Shown: positions 36,071 through 47,603, counted from the first letter of the stretch. The stretch: 64,000 nt of DNA from Taxillus chinensis (GCA_023512835.1 CM042092.1:2567293-2631292); one strand, 5' to 3'. Numbers and translations: made by a program. Notes: generated by a model not told the origin, from the sequence alone.

Positions 36071-37543
36071 ACACAATAGTTTTGAAAACCAAGCTCTCCT
36101 GATATTAACACTAGAAATCAAGCTTGACACACAAACAAAAGGATTGACCCTTTTTGTTGGCCCCTTTTTTGTTTTTGATTTGAAAACATACATTCACAGA
36201 CCACATTACATTTTGACACAAAATCTCTCGAGGACGAAGGCCACGTATGAAACGATGGTAACACGCAAACAAGCTAACTCAAAATCCAAAAATATAAGAC
36301 AATACGACCAATAAAAAATGCACTAGCAGGCATGGATGCAAACAAACATGGAAGCCAGAAAACAAAGAAAATCAAAGTAAACAATGGAAACAAAAACCAA
36401 TAAACGGTCAAAGGAATTTCTTCTTCTTTAAGACTACGTACTGAGATGCCCCTTCCTACTCCTTGGATGTTAGTTGATCATTGTAGTGAGCTAGATCGCT
36501 TCCTCGGCTTCTTTTGCCTTCCTTCAAAGGCTCAGAGTCACACAGGGACGACAGTAAGCCCAGCCCTGATGACATACTTGACCAGAGGTACGCCTTCACA
36601 GAGAAAGGGGATGCCCTCTATTGGATTCAAAGGAGGCGGATACGAGGATCTGGTAGTAAAGGAGAGGAAGGATTCCGTTGGGGAATGGTGGATGGGCTTG
36701 GGGACTAGGTGGATGATACTCCACAATGGTTGGCGGAACGTTTTCGGCCAAAGGGGCTTTCTCCTCCTCTCTGTGTATGGCGGTGGAGGAGGAAGAAAAT
36801 AATGTTTTTTTGGTTTTTTGGAGGAGGAGAAAGCCCCTGGTCGATCAGGTTTGGGGGTTTTATAGGTGAGGGGATTAGGGTTATGGCCAGGGGTGGATCG
36901 GCGGCCTTGATTTGGTGTTGGGTTAAGGTTACCGGTTGGTGGGTTTGGTTTGGGAAAGGGAAGATAACCAAGGTTAGAGCCATGGCTGAGTTTGGAGGGC
37001 TGGAAAGAGAGAAGCGATAAGCTGGGTCATCCGTCTGGTGGTCCTCTAGTGTGCTAGTGTCAGTTGTGTAGCTTTGGGGGATGAAGACGCGATCGAGGAG
37101 GGAGAGAGAAGGGAAGAAGATAAAAGGAGTTGGTGAAGGTGATAAAAATGAATGAATAAATCGTGGTTGTTATTAATTTTTGCTTTTTATTTATTTGTTT
37201 TGCTTTTTTGTATTTTATTTTTCTTTTGTTTTTTTGGTTTTGTTTTCAACAAATCAAAAGGTGACACGTAAGCTAGAGATGGGGGAGAAAGAGGAAAAAA
37301 AAGAAATATTTTTGTTTTGGGGTTTTCAAATGATGTCATTGAGTTTTTGGGATCGATAAAGCAACTTGGATTTCAAAATATATCGAAAAAAAATATTTTT
37401 GGACTCGAGGCATTGTGACTAGCGGCTCCGTGTCATTTTTATTTTAAAATGATCTTATTTTTATGCCAGGCCTATACTACGCATCCCGAAACTTTTTTAT
37501 TACCGAATTTTTTAATTAATAAATAAGTAAAATGCTTCGAGGC

Positions 37544-37581
<38 letters not shown>

Positions 37582-38375
37582 AAATTCTTAGAACGACAAG
37601 TAAGAGAATGGGGTTTGTGACCTGATCCGAAATGCCGTTTTGAAGGTCAATTATCACTTTACCCATTTTTAGTGGCCTAAACGCTGTTTTGACCATATGT
37701 TTTTAGTTTGACCTTAAAATCGAGCGTAGTCGAAGGCATTGATCCCCAAATTTGATTTTTTATTGCCCGACACTAGCTCTTTGGTAGTTGAAGGTCTTTC
37801 TAAATAAATTCTTGAAATTGGGCATTTATGGCTCAGCAGTCATGGCCTTTTGTCATCCTACAAAAATTTTAACAAATCGAAGCGGCATGGAATAAAATTA
37901 AATTTGATAAAGTGTGTCGAACCCGGACAAATTATGGTATAACATTATATATATTTTAAAATCGTATTATTCTTAAAATTCTAATAAAATAATAATACTA
38001 ACAATAATTGATAGTTTAATATGTAAATATAAATATTTTTAGTATCTTAATATATGTAGAATATCAAAGTTTCAATTTGAATTTCGAATTCGATCCTATA
38101 AATCTCAAGTCCAGCCAATCAAATAGTAGGGACTACTTTTTCCCCATACTTGCATATAGTGGAAACAGTTTTCTTAAAGTTCATGAACCATTTACTCATT
38201 TAAGACTTTTCTGCCAAGGGAAGCTCTTAAAACAAATAAACCCCCATGTGTGAAGTGGTTTTTTTTTTGCTTAGGCATAGGTCTCCCAGGTCCTTGAGAC
38301 AAAGGATGGAAAAATAATGCATTTAATGAGATTTTAACTAGTGATTTTCTCATTTATTTCCTAATAGTCTTAGGC
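36071..38375. other. Repeat-like DNA between two LTRs, no gene recognised
   Basis: The block 36440-37020 is G-rich and open in several frames (for example 36446-36802 and 36709-37020), but none shows a recognisable domain and the overlap suggests non-coding DNA. A (TA)n run lies at 37547-37579. The block 37300-37860 resembles non-coding retroelement DNA. Confidence 0.35.
37547..37579. repeat. (TA)n microsatellite
   Basis: About 16 uninterrupted AT dinucleotides. Confidence 0.95.
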
Positions 38376-40244
38376 TGTTGGGATCGTAAATGTAGGTCCC
38401 AAAGTGAGTCTAGAGGGGGTGAATAGACTTTCTTCGTGCGTAGAAGCTAGACTGTTAGCTGGTTTGTGATTCTTCTATGGATAACTATGATGAAAGTATT
38501 AATTGAGAAGATGACAATATGGAATGAGAGTAATAATGAACTAACAGACAAATCTGAGATGTGAGTAAATGCTCTTTGCTTAACAGATCTTAGATGTGAA
38601 AGGAATGAACTATGATAGTTTCGATTGTGGAAAACAACACAGAGATTAGACTCGATGATAGTGCTAGATCTTTGATGAACAAGTGTTTGTGATTAATCAA
38701 AAGGATTGTTCTTGTTCAAGTCAACATAGCGCACAACACTTAGAATGTTTCTCTTAGAGTCTCTCTCTCTAACGTTGGAACTCTCGCATACAATTCTGCA
38801 AAAGATTATTTCTTTAACGTGCGTCAGAATCCTATATCTTGTGTTCTATGTGTTCCACGCTTTTTGAGAGAGAGGTTGACTCACATTTTTTGTCATTTTG
38901 TGTGTGAAAGATGTATTTTAAGGTTATAGTGCTAGTGCGTCTTGTTGTCCATCCCGACAGTCTGACTTCCCGCTACTGAAAATGCGAAAGTGCAGGGGAT
39001 GGGTGATATGCTCTAATCTACAGATCTGTTGCCCATACTACGTATTTGCATGCCCATACTAATGCAGTTGACCTTGACCGTTCATATGTTGTGGTGGTTG
39101 GCAGTAATTAATGAGACATTAAATGTGCTCAACTGCTCAGAACGGTGCAGGCTTACTGTACAAATCCTAGCTGATGATATCGCTTAGTTGGGATACTTAG
39201 GGTATACTTAGGGTTGCACGTTTGCCTCGAAGGTGGGTGCCTCGTAGGTTTGGTGACTCAAAGATTTTGGGTAGAGCCTATAGAAGTTGTGGAATTTTGC
39301 TTTAGGCTTTACATTATTTATTTCTGCGAGTCTACGACTCACATTTCTTCGAGTCTTCAAGGCTAGAGTTCAGGTTAGATTAAGTTTTTTGTGTCACTCT
39401 ATTAACTTCAAGTCTATGACTCTACGTGTCTGCGACTCTCCTAATGGCTCTTAGAGTGACTTCTTCGTAGTGCACCTAATCTACCCGTTGTTATAGCTGC
39501 GAGTCTACGACGCTAACTCTGTGAGTTTACGACCCTAGCTCTGTGGGTCTATGACCTTTAGGTCTCTCAATTTACTTTACTTGACTAAGAGGCTCTTCGA
39601 CCATCAATGGGTCAGAGTGACCATAGGATCATTGACTCTACGAGTCTTCGACCCTGAAAATCTTCGACTCTACGAGTCTCAGACGATGCATTTACTTCCT
39701 TAGTCTTTCGTAGTTGCTCATAAACTGAGTCTCTGTATTCTTCAAGTCTTTGACTCTACGGCTTCAACCCTTCAGCTATAACTCTCAGCCTTCAAGATCT
39801 CCAAGTCTATGATGTCTGACAATTTCTTTAAATTAACTGTATTTTTTCTACGACCCTTGAGTTTACGACTCTACTAGTCTTTGAGCTACAGTTACATTTT
39901 TGTTTGCCAGTCTTTATTGCATCGACTCTTCAACCTTCGACCTACGAGTCTGTGAGTCTCTAGTTTGATTCTTAACAGTGTTTTATGGCCTCAACTCTAC
40001 GACCCTTGAGTCTACGAGTCTAGCGGTATTTTTAGTTCTGTTAATTGACTTAAGCACTTTTAGGGACTCTACAGTTTTACGGGCTTCGAGTCTTCAAGTC
40101 ATTTAAAGTTAGTTACTGTTCTTTAGAATTCTTCGACTCTACGAGTCTCTGAATTTATCGTCGCTTGCAGTAACGCTCTCTTTTCCACACTTCGACTCTA
40201 TGACCTTCGACCCTGGATCTACGAGTCACAATGTGTTCTGTCAC
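38376..40244 (-). repeat. Part of a minus-strand copia-type LTR, split by a gypsy insertion
   Basis: Read on the minus strand, its end is TCTATTCACCCCCTCTAG...CGATCCCAACA, the terminus seen in the two plus-strand solo LTRs; it starts at 38376 as TGTTGGGATCG on plus. From about 39320 to 40240 it is filled with degenerate repeats around GACTCTACGAGTCTTCGACC. The LTR is cut at 40244 by the Tekay-type insertion and resumes after 49403, where the same repeat words reappear (to about 49530). The other LTR end was not certain; a candidate is near 49580. Confidence 0.55.
39320..40240. repeat. Degenerate GAGTC/TCTACGA minisatellite
   Basis: Dozens of irregularly spaced variants of CTACGAGTC, CTTCGACTCTACG and GAGTCTACGACTC, roughly every 15-30 bp. 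The core is nearly self-complementary, so both strands look alike. It continues across the gypsy insertion at 49404-49530, and a similar array lies at 63690-64000. Confidence 0.7.
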
Positions 40245-40739
40245 TGTCACGCCCCGGATTTCCAACCCGAGGAAACCGGTACGTGACTCCCCTTTTTCCC
40301 ACACGGAGGGCAAAGGGGTAGGGTACAAATCAAGAATTTAACATTTTAAACATTCACAACGCATTCAAGAAATATAAAGTCCATCAAAGCAGTCCACAAA
40401 CCAAATCAGTCTTTATTACAAAGTCTTCTTTTCAATCCATCCCCATTGGGGTTACATCAGTTCCCATAAAAATAACATAAACAGTAAAGTAAATAAGGTC
40501 TTCCACCTTGGGGTCCCACCTAACGCCTGTAGGTTCCTGTAAAGAAAACAACATGGTAGGAGGGGTGAGCAACCACAGCTCAGTAGGGATCATGTCTCCC
40601 CAACCCATCCCATGCACCTATTATCTACATGCCTTGTGTACAAGTGTCGTGTCGTGATACAATTATTCCACCAGGATATAGTTACAGGCTATAACAAGAA
40701 ACACAATTCATACATGGGCCGATACATAAACACTCCCTG

Positions 40740-40950
40740 GCTTCCACACACCACCGGGTTTCAAGAACGGTCCCGGGCTTCCACGGCCACCGGGTTCCAC
40801 AAAACGTCCTGGGCTTCCACGCCCACCGGGTTCCACAAAACGATCCCAGGCTTCCACAACCACCGGGTTTCACAAAATAGTCCCGGGCTTCCATGCCCAC
40901 CGGGTTTCACAAAACAGCCCCCGGCTTCCACGACCACCGGGTGTACAAGC
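40740..40950. repeat. Six-copy 36-37-bp minisatellite in the 3' LTR
   Basis: Units begin CTTCCAC and contain CCACCGGGTTTCACAAAA-type words. The matching array in the 5' LTR is at about 48100-48305, also six copies but with different point changes and unit lengths. Confidence 0.88.
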
Positions 40951-41534
40951 AAACACGCAAAGACACATGGCCACACAAGCATAACATCAAACACTTAGTA
41001 TGCTTAGTCACACAGGAATAACATCGAACACTTAGCATGCATATATCCACAAGCTCATAAACTCAGCCACACAGCTATTATTCCAAACACATAATATGCA
41101 TGGCCTCACAGGCATTATTTCAAACACGTTCTGAGCATACACACAGGCATATTCATACAGGCATATCCACACCGGCATTTTATCAAACACTTAACATGCA
41201 CTAACCACCCAACCTCAGAAATCACACCAAAACGCCACTGAAGGCCAACATTCATATAGGAGGTCACACCTATATGAATTTACATATAAATAATATAACA
41301 GATATAACTCATATTCTGCCCTAGGACCCTAGGACAGAGGAGGACTTAGGAAGAACAGAATCCCTACCTTAAAACAGATCTTCCTTGCTCCCGCGCTAAA
41401 CGCCGTCCTCCCCACGCAAGATGCTCCCAGGAAGAACCAGCAACTCCCCTTCCTTCTCTCTCTCTAGCTCTCTCTCTCTCTCTACGACAGCAGCAGACAA
41501 GAGAACCCTAAACCTAAAACAGAGAGCTTCTCCT

Positions 41535-41544
41535 CCTTATATAG
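41535..41544 (-). promoter_or_regulatory. TATA box in the LTR (minus strand)
   Basis: The minus strand reads CTATATAAGG about 500 bp into the LTR. The copy in the 5' LTR, which would drive transcription, is at 48894-48903. A CT/GA-rich leader follows. Confidence 0.6.
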
Positions 41545-41555
41545 ACAACACAACA

Positions 41556-41617
41556 TCAAAACGACGTAGTTTTGATTAAGTGAATCCCAAGATCAAAACG
41601 ATGTAGTTTTGATCACA
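41556..41617. repeat. Paired 22-bp near-palindromes in the LTR
   Basis: ATCAAAACGACGTAGTTTTG and a near-identical copy (ATCAAAACGATGTAGTTTTG) each read almost the same on both strands and sit just upstream of the TATA box. Both are present in the 5' LTR near 48912 and 48951. Confidence 0.75.
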
Positions 41618-41745
41618 CAAGTTAGCACCTTTCCGCACCCATATAGGCCAAAATACTCAGAATTTCAACATGGTCCTTTGGAGAAAGTTCCTTAGAATGT
41701 CAAAACCAAGGGAACCATGCAAAAACATGCCTGCACGCCAATTTG

Positions 41746-41955
41746 CACGTGAATTCCCCAATTCACGTGCAACTCCATATGCACTGCAAATGCTCTCAAA
41801 CTTCACCCCTAGCCTCCTTGCATCATTTATAAGTCAACCACACTTGCACGTGAATTGGACCCATATCACGTGCACCTCACATACATGTCCATTTGGCCTG
41901 AAACTTCTGTGGTAGATAGAGGACATCATTCTAAGCATCTTTCCTTTTGCACGTG
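41746..41955 (-). promoter_or_regulatory. Cluster of five CACGTG G-boxes in U3
   Basis: CACGTG occurs at 41746-41751, 41764-41769, 41847-41852, 41867-41872 and 41950-41955, about 200-410 bp upstream of the TATA box in minus sense. The first two form an inverted pair. The same cluster is kept in the 5' LTR (about 49105-49316). CACGTG is bound by plant bZIP and bHLH factors; use here is inferred. Confidence 0.7.
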
Positions 41956-42044
41956 AATTCATTGGAGTCCATTTACTAGGTCAAAATCTAGAAAAACTCT
42001 ACTTAGGAGGCAAAACTGACTAACTCAAGGTACGGGTCCTTACA

Positions 42045-42057
42045 TCCTCTCCCCCTT
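42045..42057 (-). other. Polypurine tract of the Tekay-type element
   Basis: The minus strand reads AAGGGGGAGAGGA directly before the LTR start TGTAAGGACCCG. Confidence 0.85.
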
Positions 42058-42384
42058 AAGACTTTTCGTCCTCGAAAAGAAATGACATAAGAGGAAAACA
42101 AACACAAGCTACCCATTTGCCACCGGGCAAGCCACCACACCCAAATGGGTCATACACCACACACAGCACAACAGCACAACAGCACATAACAAAGTACCAT
42201 CATAATCCATAACCACAATAATGCATATAACACATGTCCGCATGTCACGAATACACATCTCAAAACACATCACAAATAAGAACACATGTCTTTAAAAGTC
42301 AGTACAAATACACCAAATCGTACACAACTAATACAAGAAAACACAAAACACATCACACCCTTGGCCAATGACCACCTCCCACGC

Positions 42385-43625
42385 TTAAGATTGTTCGTCC
42401 TCGAACAAGTCCGGGGCATCGCTCACGCATCACGGACTCACGTTCCCATGTCTCCTCCTCAATGCCACGGTCTTTGCCACAAGACGCGAACCAAAGGAAT
42501 AAGACAACCACGCAAAAGCTTCTCTTGCCGATCTAGGATACGGATAGGGGCCTCAATGACGGACATGTCATCCTCAATGTCTAACGTCCCCCAATCAATC
42601 ACATGAGTGGGGTCAGGGTGATACTTCCTCAATCGGGACACGTGAAACACGTTGTGCACTCGACTCACCACGGTGGTAACGCTAACCGGTAGGCTACCTG
42701 CCCTACACGATCCAGAATCTCAAAAGGACCAATAAACCGCGGAGATAGCTTGGAACCTCGCCCAAACCGTCGATGTCCACGACGTGGAGAGACACGAAGG
42801 AACACATGATCACCAACGGAAAACTCCAAAGGTCGTCGTCGCCGATCCGCATAAGATTTCTGCCGACTCGAGCCGACAACAAACGCCGACGAATCAACTT
42901 GACCTTCTCGGTAGCCTCTTGAACCAACTGCGATCCCAAGAGAGCTGTCTCCCCCACCTCGGTCCAACACAAAGGGGATCGACACGGCCGTCCATACAAC
43001 GCCTCAAAAGGAGCCATCCCAATGGATGCTTGATAATCGTTGTTGTAGGCAAACTCCACCAAAGGAAGGTGAGTTGCCCACGAACCCCCAAAATCTAGCA
43101 CACAAGCCCTCAACATGTCCTCCATGGTCCGATTCGTCCGCTCGGTCGACCGTCGGTCTCAGGGTGAAAGGCTGTACTCAGGTGAAGCTTGGTCCCCATA
43201 GCCTCCTACAAACCTGCCCGGAAACGGGAAGTGAACCTCGAATCCCGGTCCGAGACAACCGATGATGGTACGCCATGCGGTCTCACAATCTCGTTCATGT
43301 ACAACGACTCAAGGTCCCAATAGAGTCTCGCTCGCGAACAGCAAGAAATGGGCCGACTTTGTGAGTCGATCCACAATCACCCAAATCATATCCTTCCTCC
43401 CGGTGGTGGGTGGAAGACCGATCCACAAAATCCATCGCGATATGGTCCCACTTCCACTCTGCTATGGGCAAGGGCCGTAACATGCCCGCCGGCCGCCGAT
43501 GCTCGGCCTTCACCTGGCGACACGTGAGGCACCACGAAACAAAGGCAGCTACATCGCGTTTCATCCCAGGCCACCAAAAATGTCCGCGAAGCGCATGATA
43601 CATCTTCGTACCCCCTGGATGCACA
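42385..43625 (-). pseudogene. Gypsy integrase with chromodomain-like tail, frameshifted
   Basis: The zinc-binding N-terminus lies at 43295-43624 (MHPGGTKMYHALRGHFWWPG, then CLTCRQVKAEHRRPAG), followed by the start of the catalytic core. A later core segment is at 42703-43125 (ATHLPLVEFAYNNDYQASIG). The post-core block at 42665-42985 includes SVGDHVFLRVSP and PRFIGPFEILDRVGQVAYRL. The terminal stretch 42385-42671 (NVFHVSRLRKYHPDP, EAPIRILDRQ, EEETWERE) resembles the Tekay/Del chromodomain region. These lie in at least three frames. Integrase inserts the cDNA; chromodomains are thought to bias insertion towards heterochromatin. Confidence 0.85.
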
Positions 43626-43846
43626 AAGCAACTCTAGACCGGTGAAACTCCCTCATCACCTCATCCCCGAGGGAAGAAGCCACGACCAACCACCCCTGAA
43701 ATGACAACTCATGCTCGGGATCCTCTCGTCCAGCCCCCAGGATAGCTCCCCGGCCTCAATACGGGCACGGAGAACCTCACACTCAATGTCACCCATTGTC
43801 CCTCCCGGGACGCGCTGGTACAACTCAGGCACAACCACCAAAGGAC

Positions 43847-45290
43847 TCAGGACTGTCCCACCATCATGAGCAACAAGCCGCATGTAACGTCGCCAACCGC
43901 TCCATCGGCTTCCACTCTCTCACGCCCACCTCGGCTTTCCCTTTTCTCGCTCAACGCATCAGCCACAACATTACCCTTGCCCGGGGTATAGGCAAGAGTA
44001 AAGTCAAAGGTCCGCAAATACTCCACCCATCTCCTTTGCCTCAAATTCAAGTCCTTTTGAGTAAAGATGTATCTGAAGGCTCTTGTGATCCGAGAACACC
44101 ACAAACTTTTCCCCCAAGAGGTAGTGCCGCCAACTCTTCAGGGCGAAGATAACGACCCGCTAACTCAAGGTCATGAGTAGGATAATTCTGCTCATGAGGC
44201 TTCAACTGTCTTGACCCATAAGCTACCACACCGTGCTCCCGCATAAGCACACACCCCAAACCAACCCTGGACGCATCACAAGACACTTCATATGGAATAT
44301 CCTCCCGAGGTAACCTCAACACCGGTGCAGTGGTCAAACGGGTTTTGAGAGTCTCAAACGCCCGCTGGCACTTGTCCGTCCACTCAAATTTCACTCCTTT
44401 CCTAGTCAACGCCGTCATAGGAGCCGCCAAATGGGAGAACCCCTCGACAAAACGACGATAGTACCCCGCCAAGCCAAGAAAACTACGGATCTCAAAAACG
44501 TTGGTTGGCCTCGCCCACGATGCCACGGCCTCAATCTTGGCCGGGTCCACCCTAACTCCCTCGGTGACACCACATGGCCAAGAAAGTGAACCTCCTGCAG
44601 CCAAAACTCACACTTGCTAAACTTAGCGAACATTGCTGGTCCCTCAAGGTTTGCAACATTGTTGCCAAGTGCTCCACATGCTCCCTCTCGGTCTTGGAAT
44701 ACACCAAGATATCATCGATAAACACCACCACGAACGAGTCTAAGTATGGGGCAAAGACTTGGTTCATCAAATGCATGAACACCGCTGGCGCATTAGTGAG
44801 CCCGAAAGGCATCACTACCCACTCATAATGCCCATACCGCACCGAAAAGCCGTCTTAGGGATGTCCTCCTCCCTAACCCTGAGCCTGGTGATACCCCGAC
44901 CGTAAATCTATCTTGGAAAACCACTGGGCCCCACTCAATTGGTCAAACAGGTCATCTATCCGAGGCAACGGGTACTTGTTCTTCACGATCCACCGAATTC
45001 GGCTTCCTGTAGTCGATGCAGAGACGAAGCGTGCCATCGGCCTTCTTAGCAAAGAGCACCGGAGCACCCCAAGGTGAGGTACTCGGTCTGATATACCCCT
45101 GACCCACCAACTCCTCGATTTGCCTCTGAAGCTCCCTCAACTCAGCTGGCCCCATACGATACGCTACTTGGGAAATCGGACCCGTCCCCGGCACCAACTC
45201 AATGGTGAACTCCACACTCCTCTTAGGTGGCAAACTCCTCAACCGCTCAGGAAAACATCCCGAAATTGGTCCACAACAGCGGGCCACACC
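43847..45290 (-). pseudogene. Gypsy reverse transcriptase and RNase H, frameshifted
   Basis: RT begins at 44952-45287 ([29 protein letters not shown]) and continues in another frame at 44873-45067 ([10 protein letters not shown]). At 44552-44842 it shows [17 protein letters not shown] and the catalytic [10 protein letters not shown]. RNase H lies at 44047-44604 ([30 protein letters not shown]) and 43847-44104 (YTPGKGNVVADALS). The catalytic FIDD and CDAS residues are visible, but at least four frame changes separate the pieces. Confidence 0.88.
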
Positions 45291-45330
45291 CTCTTTTCCA
45301 CCTTACCCTCCTCAAGAAAGGTCAGGGCCG

Positions 45331-46026
45331 CTAACCTTGTGGGTAATGGCACCCCACCTGGTCCAACACTGGCCCGGCCCGACTCGCCTCACAATCCCAC
45401 TCCCCCTGTAGGGTGCAAGAGGTCCCTGCAGGTGTCACGAAGGTCACACGCCGCCGATAACAATCTATCTTGGCCTGGAAAGCCATAAGCCAATCCATAC
45501 CCAAGATCAGGTCAAACGTTCTCAAAGGCATCACATGCAAGTCAAAACTCAGCTCCACCTCGCCTATGGTTAACACACAGTCACGACACACTCGTCGTAC
45601 CTCAATCATGCCTCCTACCGGAGACTCCACAACTAGGGGCCTCGCGGCCTCCACACAGGCTAACCCCAAGCCATCTATTACAAGCTCAGCAACAAACGAA
45701 CATGATGCACCCGTATCGAAAAGAATAGAAGCTAATGTACGGGAGATCAAGAGGGTACCTCTAACCACCGATGGTCCTGCTCCACCCTCAGCTGGTGGGG
45801 TTGGTAGCTCAGCCTCCTCCTGGTATGTCGCCTCCAGCGCAAACACCCTCCCTTGGCCCGTGCCACTGGTCGGCTCACTCACTGGACGTTTCCCGCTAAG
45901 GTTGCCTCCAGCCTCGGTCTGCTGCCGCTCCGGCCTCCCCTGGGGTCGGGTCCGACTAGATCCTGCCTGGGCGGGCTCGCCACTGACGAGCTGGTCTCTC
46001 AGCTGGTGCACGGAAGCTAGCATCAC
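45331..46026 (-). pseudogene. Gypsy aspartic protease region
   Basis: An open segment of 231 codons has a long linker rich in Pro, Glu and Thr. ISRTLASILFDTGASCSFVA carries the catalytic DTGA, followed by HVMPLRTFDLILGMDWLMA, the second half of the fold. It is separated from gag and RT by frame changes. The enzyme cleaves the element polyprotein. Confidence 0.85.
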
Positions 46027-47174
46027 TCCTCACGCTGGATGCCGCGCCCCCTGTTCCCCTGTTGCCACTCCTACAAACCCAGCGCAAATGACCCTCTCGT
46101 CCAAAGTTGTTGCATCGCCAGTCCTTCTTGGGGCACTCCCCTTTGAAGTGACCCTGCTCTCCACAGCAGTGGCATCTGCTCGGTAGGCTCCCAGATGGAC
46201 CACCCTGTCTTCCGCCGCCAAAGGTGAACCTCCCAGGGTTCACAGATGTCTGACCCCGACTGCGAAAAGAACTACTATCCCTCTCCTCCGTCTTGAGCCT
46301 CTTGGACCCTGCATCTCGATCAGGCCCACTCGCACTGGCACCCCCTGATGGGCCTGCCTCCCACCATCCAGCTCTCTCTCGCCTATACGGGCCGTCTCTA
46401 CGGCCTCACGATAGGTCCTCAAGCGTAGAATCGCCACCCTCTCCCTAAGGGCTGGCCTAAGACCCAGAGTGAACTTGTGGGCCTTCAGGTCCTCCTTTGC
46501 CACTGTCTCGGGGGCAAACCTACTCAGGCTCCGGAACTCCCGTTCATACTCGGGCACCATCTTTGATCCTTGCTTCAGGCTGCCAAATTCCTCCCTCTTC
46601 TGCCATCTCACTGATTCCGGGAAGAACTCATCATGGAAGAGTTGCAAGAATTCCTCCCAAAACATGAGTTGCGCACCGCACGGCTCCCCGCAACACTCGT
46701 CCACCACTCCAAAGCATCCCCCTCCACTGCCGAATTGCCAATCGCACCTTATCCTCCTCCCTGGGCAGGAGAAAGGAGAACACATGCTCAATCTGCCTCA
46801 ACCACCGCTCGCCTACCACGGGTCTTCTCCCCCCTTAAATCGCGGAGGTTGTTCCTTTCGGAACCGTGTCACCACGTCATCCTCTCGCACGGGTCGGTAC
46901 ACCACCCGGCGAACTCTCACGCTCACGAGGCGGCTCTCCCACTGGTGGTGGTGGTGGTGGCACCACCTGTCGTGCCGCCATCTCACGGCGCACCTCCTCC
47001 CGAACGTCCTACCGGAGTCCCTCCCGTAGCTCTCGTACCTCCACCGGATGCCTTCTTGTAGCCGTGCCAGAACAACGCATGCCCTCCAACGGATGGCCCC
47101 GCACCCGGACCCTCATGGGCAGATGACTCATCAGCCACTGCCCCGGACGCACGTGTCACTCTCCTCGGTGGCAT
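45956..47174 (-). pseudogene. Gypsy gag with two zinc knuckles, frameshifted
   Basis: The likely start is the ATG at 47174 (MPPRRVTRASGAVADESSAH), about 430 bp inside the 5' LTR. The gag core lies at 46240-46791 (FWEEFLQLFHDEFFPESVRW, then PEYEREFRSLSRFAPE). The tail at 45956-46243 holds one clear knuckle, CCGEQGHFKGEC, and a second, CNNFGREGHLRWVC, whose second Cys is replaced by Phe. Segments lie in at least four frames. A (GGT)n-like stretch near 46940-46965 may contribute to indels. Confidence 0.82.
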
Positions 47175-47587
47175 TCTTACTATATGAAGTAAGATGCACA
47201 AACGTCAGAACACGTTTGACTACTAACAAGTTGACCACCTCTACCCCATTATCAAGTCAAGCCGTACATGGCATTACACACATTTTAACCATTGCATCAA
47301 TCAATATTGCACACAGCACTGTCCACATTGTAGTCATACCCAAGGCATTCCAAGAATATTCAGAGTTGCACAGTTCACACATAATCATGTTATGCACATC
47401 CTTCACACATGACAACAAATGCAACTAGTGCCCTAATGCCAATGCATGCAAATCCTACCACAAGACTGGACTACCCTAAGTACACCTTGGAGGCTCAAAG
47501 AGGACCATGTTGATCAGGCATGTCCCTCCAGGCTCCTCCAAAGGACTCAAGATAACCAAGTCCGCCCACTACCCTAGGCCAACTAGA

Positions 47588-47603
47588 CCATGCTTTGATA
47601 CCA
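47588..47603 (-). other. Primer-binding site of the Tekay-type element
   Basis: The minus strand reads TGGTATCAAAGCATGG three bases after the 5' LTR end at 47607. It matches initiator tRNA-Met except for A in place of G at the ninth base. Confidence 0.82.

Larger units (their letters stand above)
40245..42044 (-). repeat. 3' LTR of the Tekay-type element
   Basis: 1800 bp. In minus sense U3 runs from 42044 to about 41510 and carries five CACGTG boxes and a TATA box. Six 36-37-bp tandem units lie at about 40740-40950. Confidence 0.93.

Noticed and set aside
36446..37020. Overlapping ORFs of 118 and 103 codons, candidate host gene
   Set aside because: Several frames are open at once in a G-rich tract, none with recognisable motifs, which points to composition rather than coding.
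40761..40998. Proline/cysteine-rich repeat proteins predicted from both strands of the LTR
   Set aside because: They are translations of the 36-37-bp LTR minisatellite in three frames, seen again at 48000-48380; no start context or conservation beyond the DNA repeat.
45470..46186. Long plus-strand ORF (238 codons) opposite the gypsy protease
   Set aside because: It is the antisense shadow of the GC-rich gag-protease region; the minus strand carries the known motifs.
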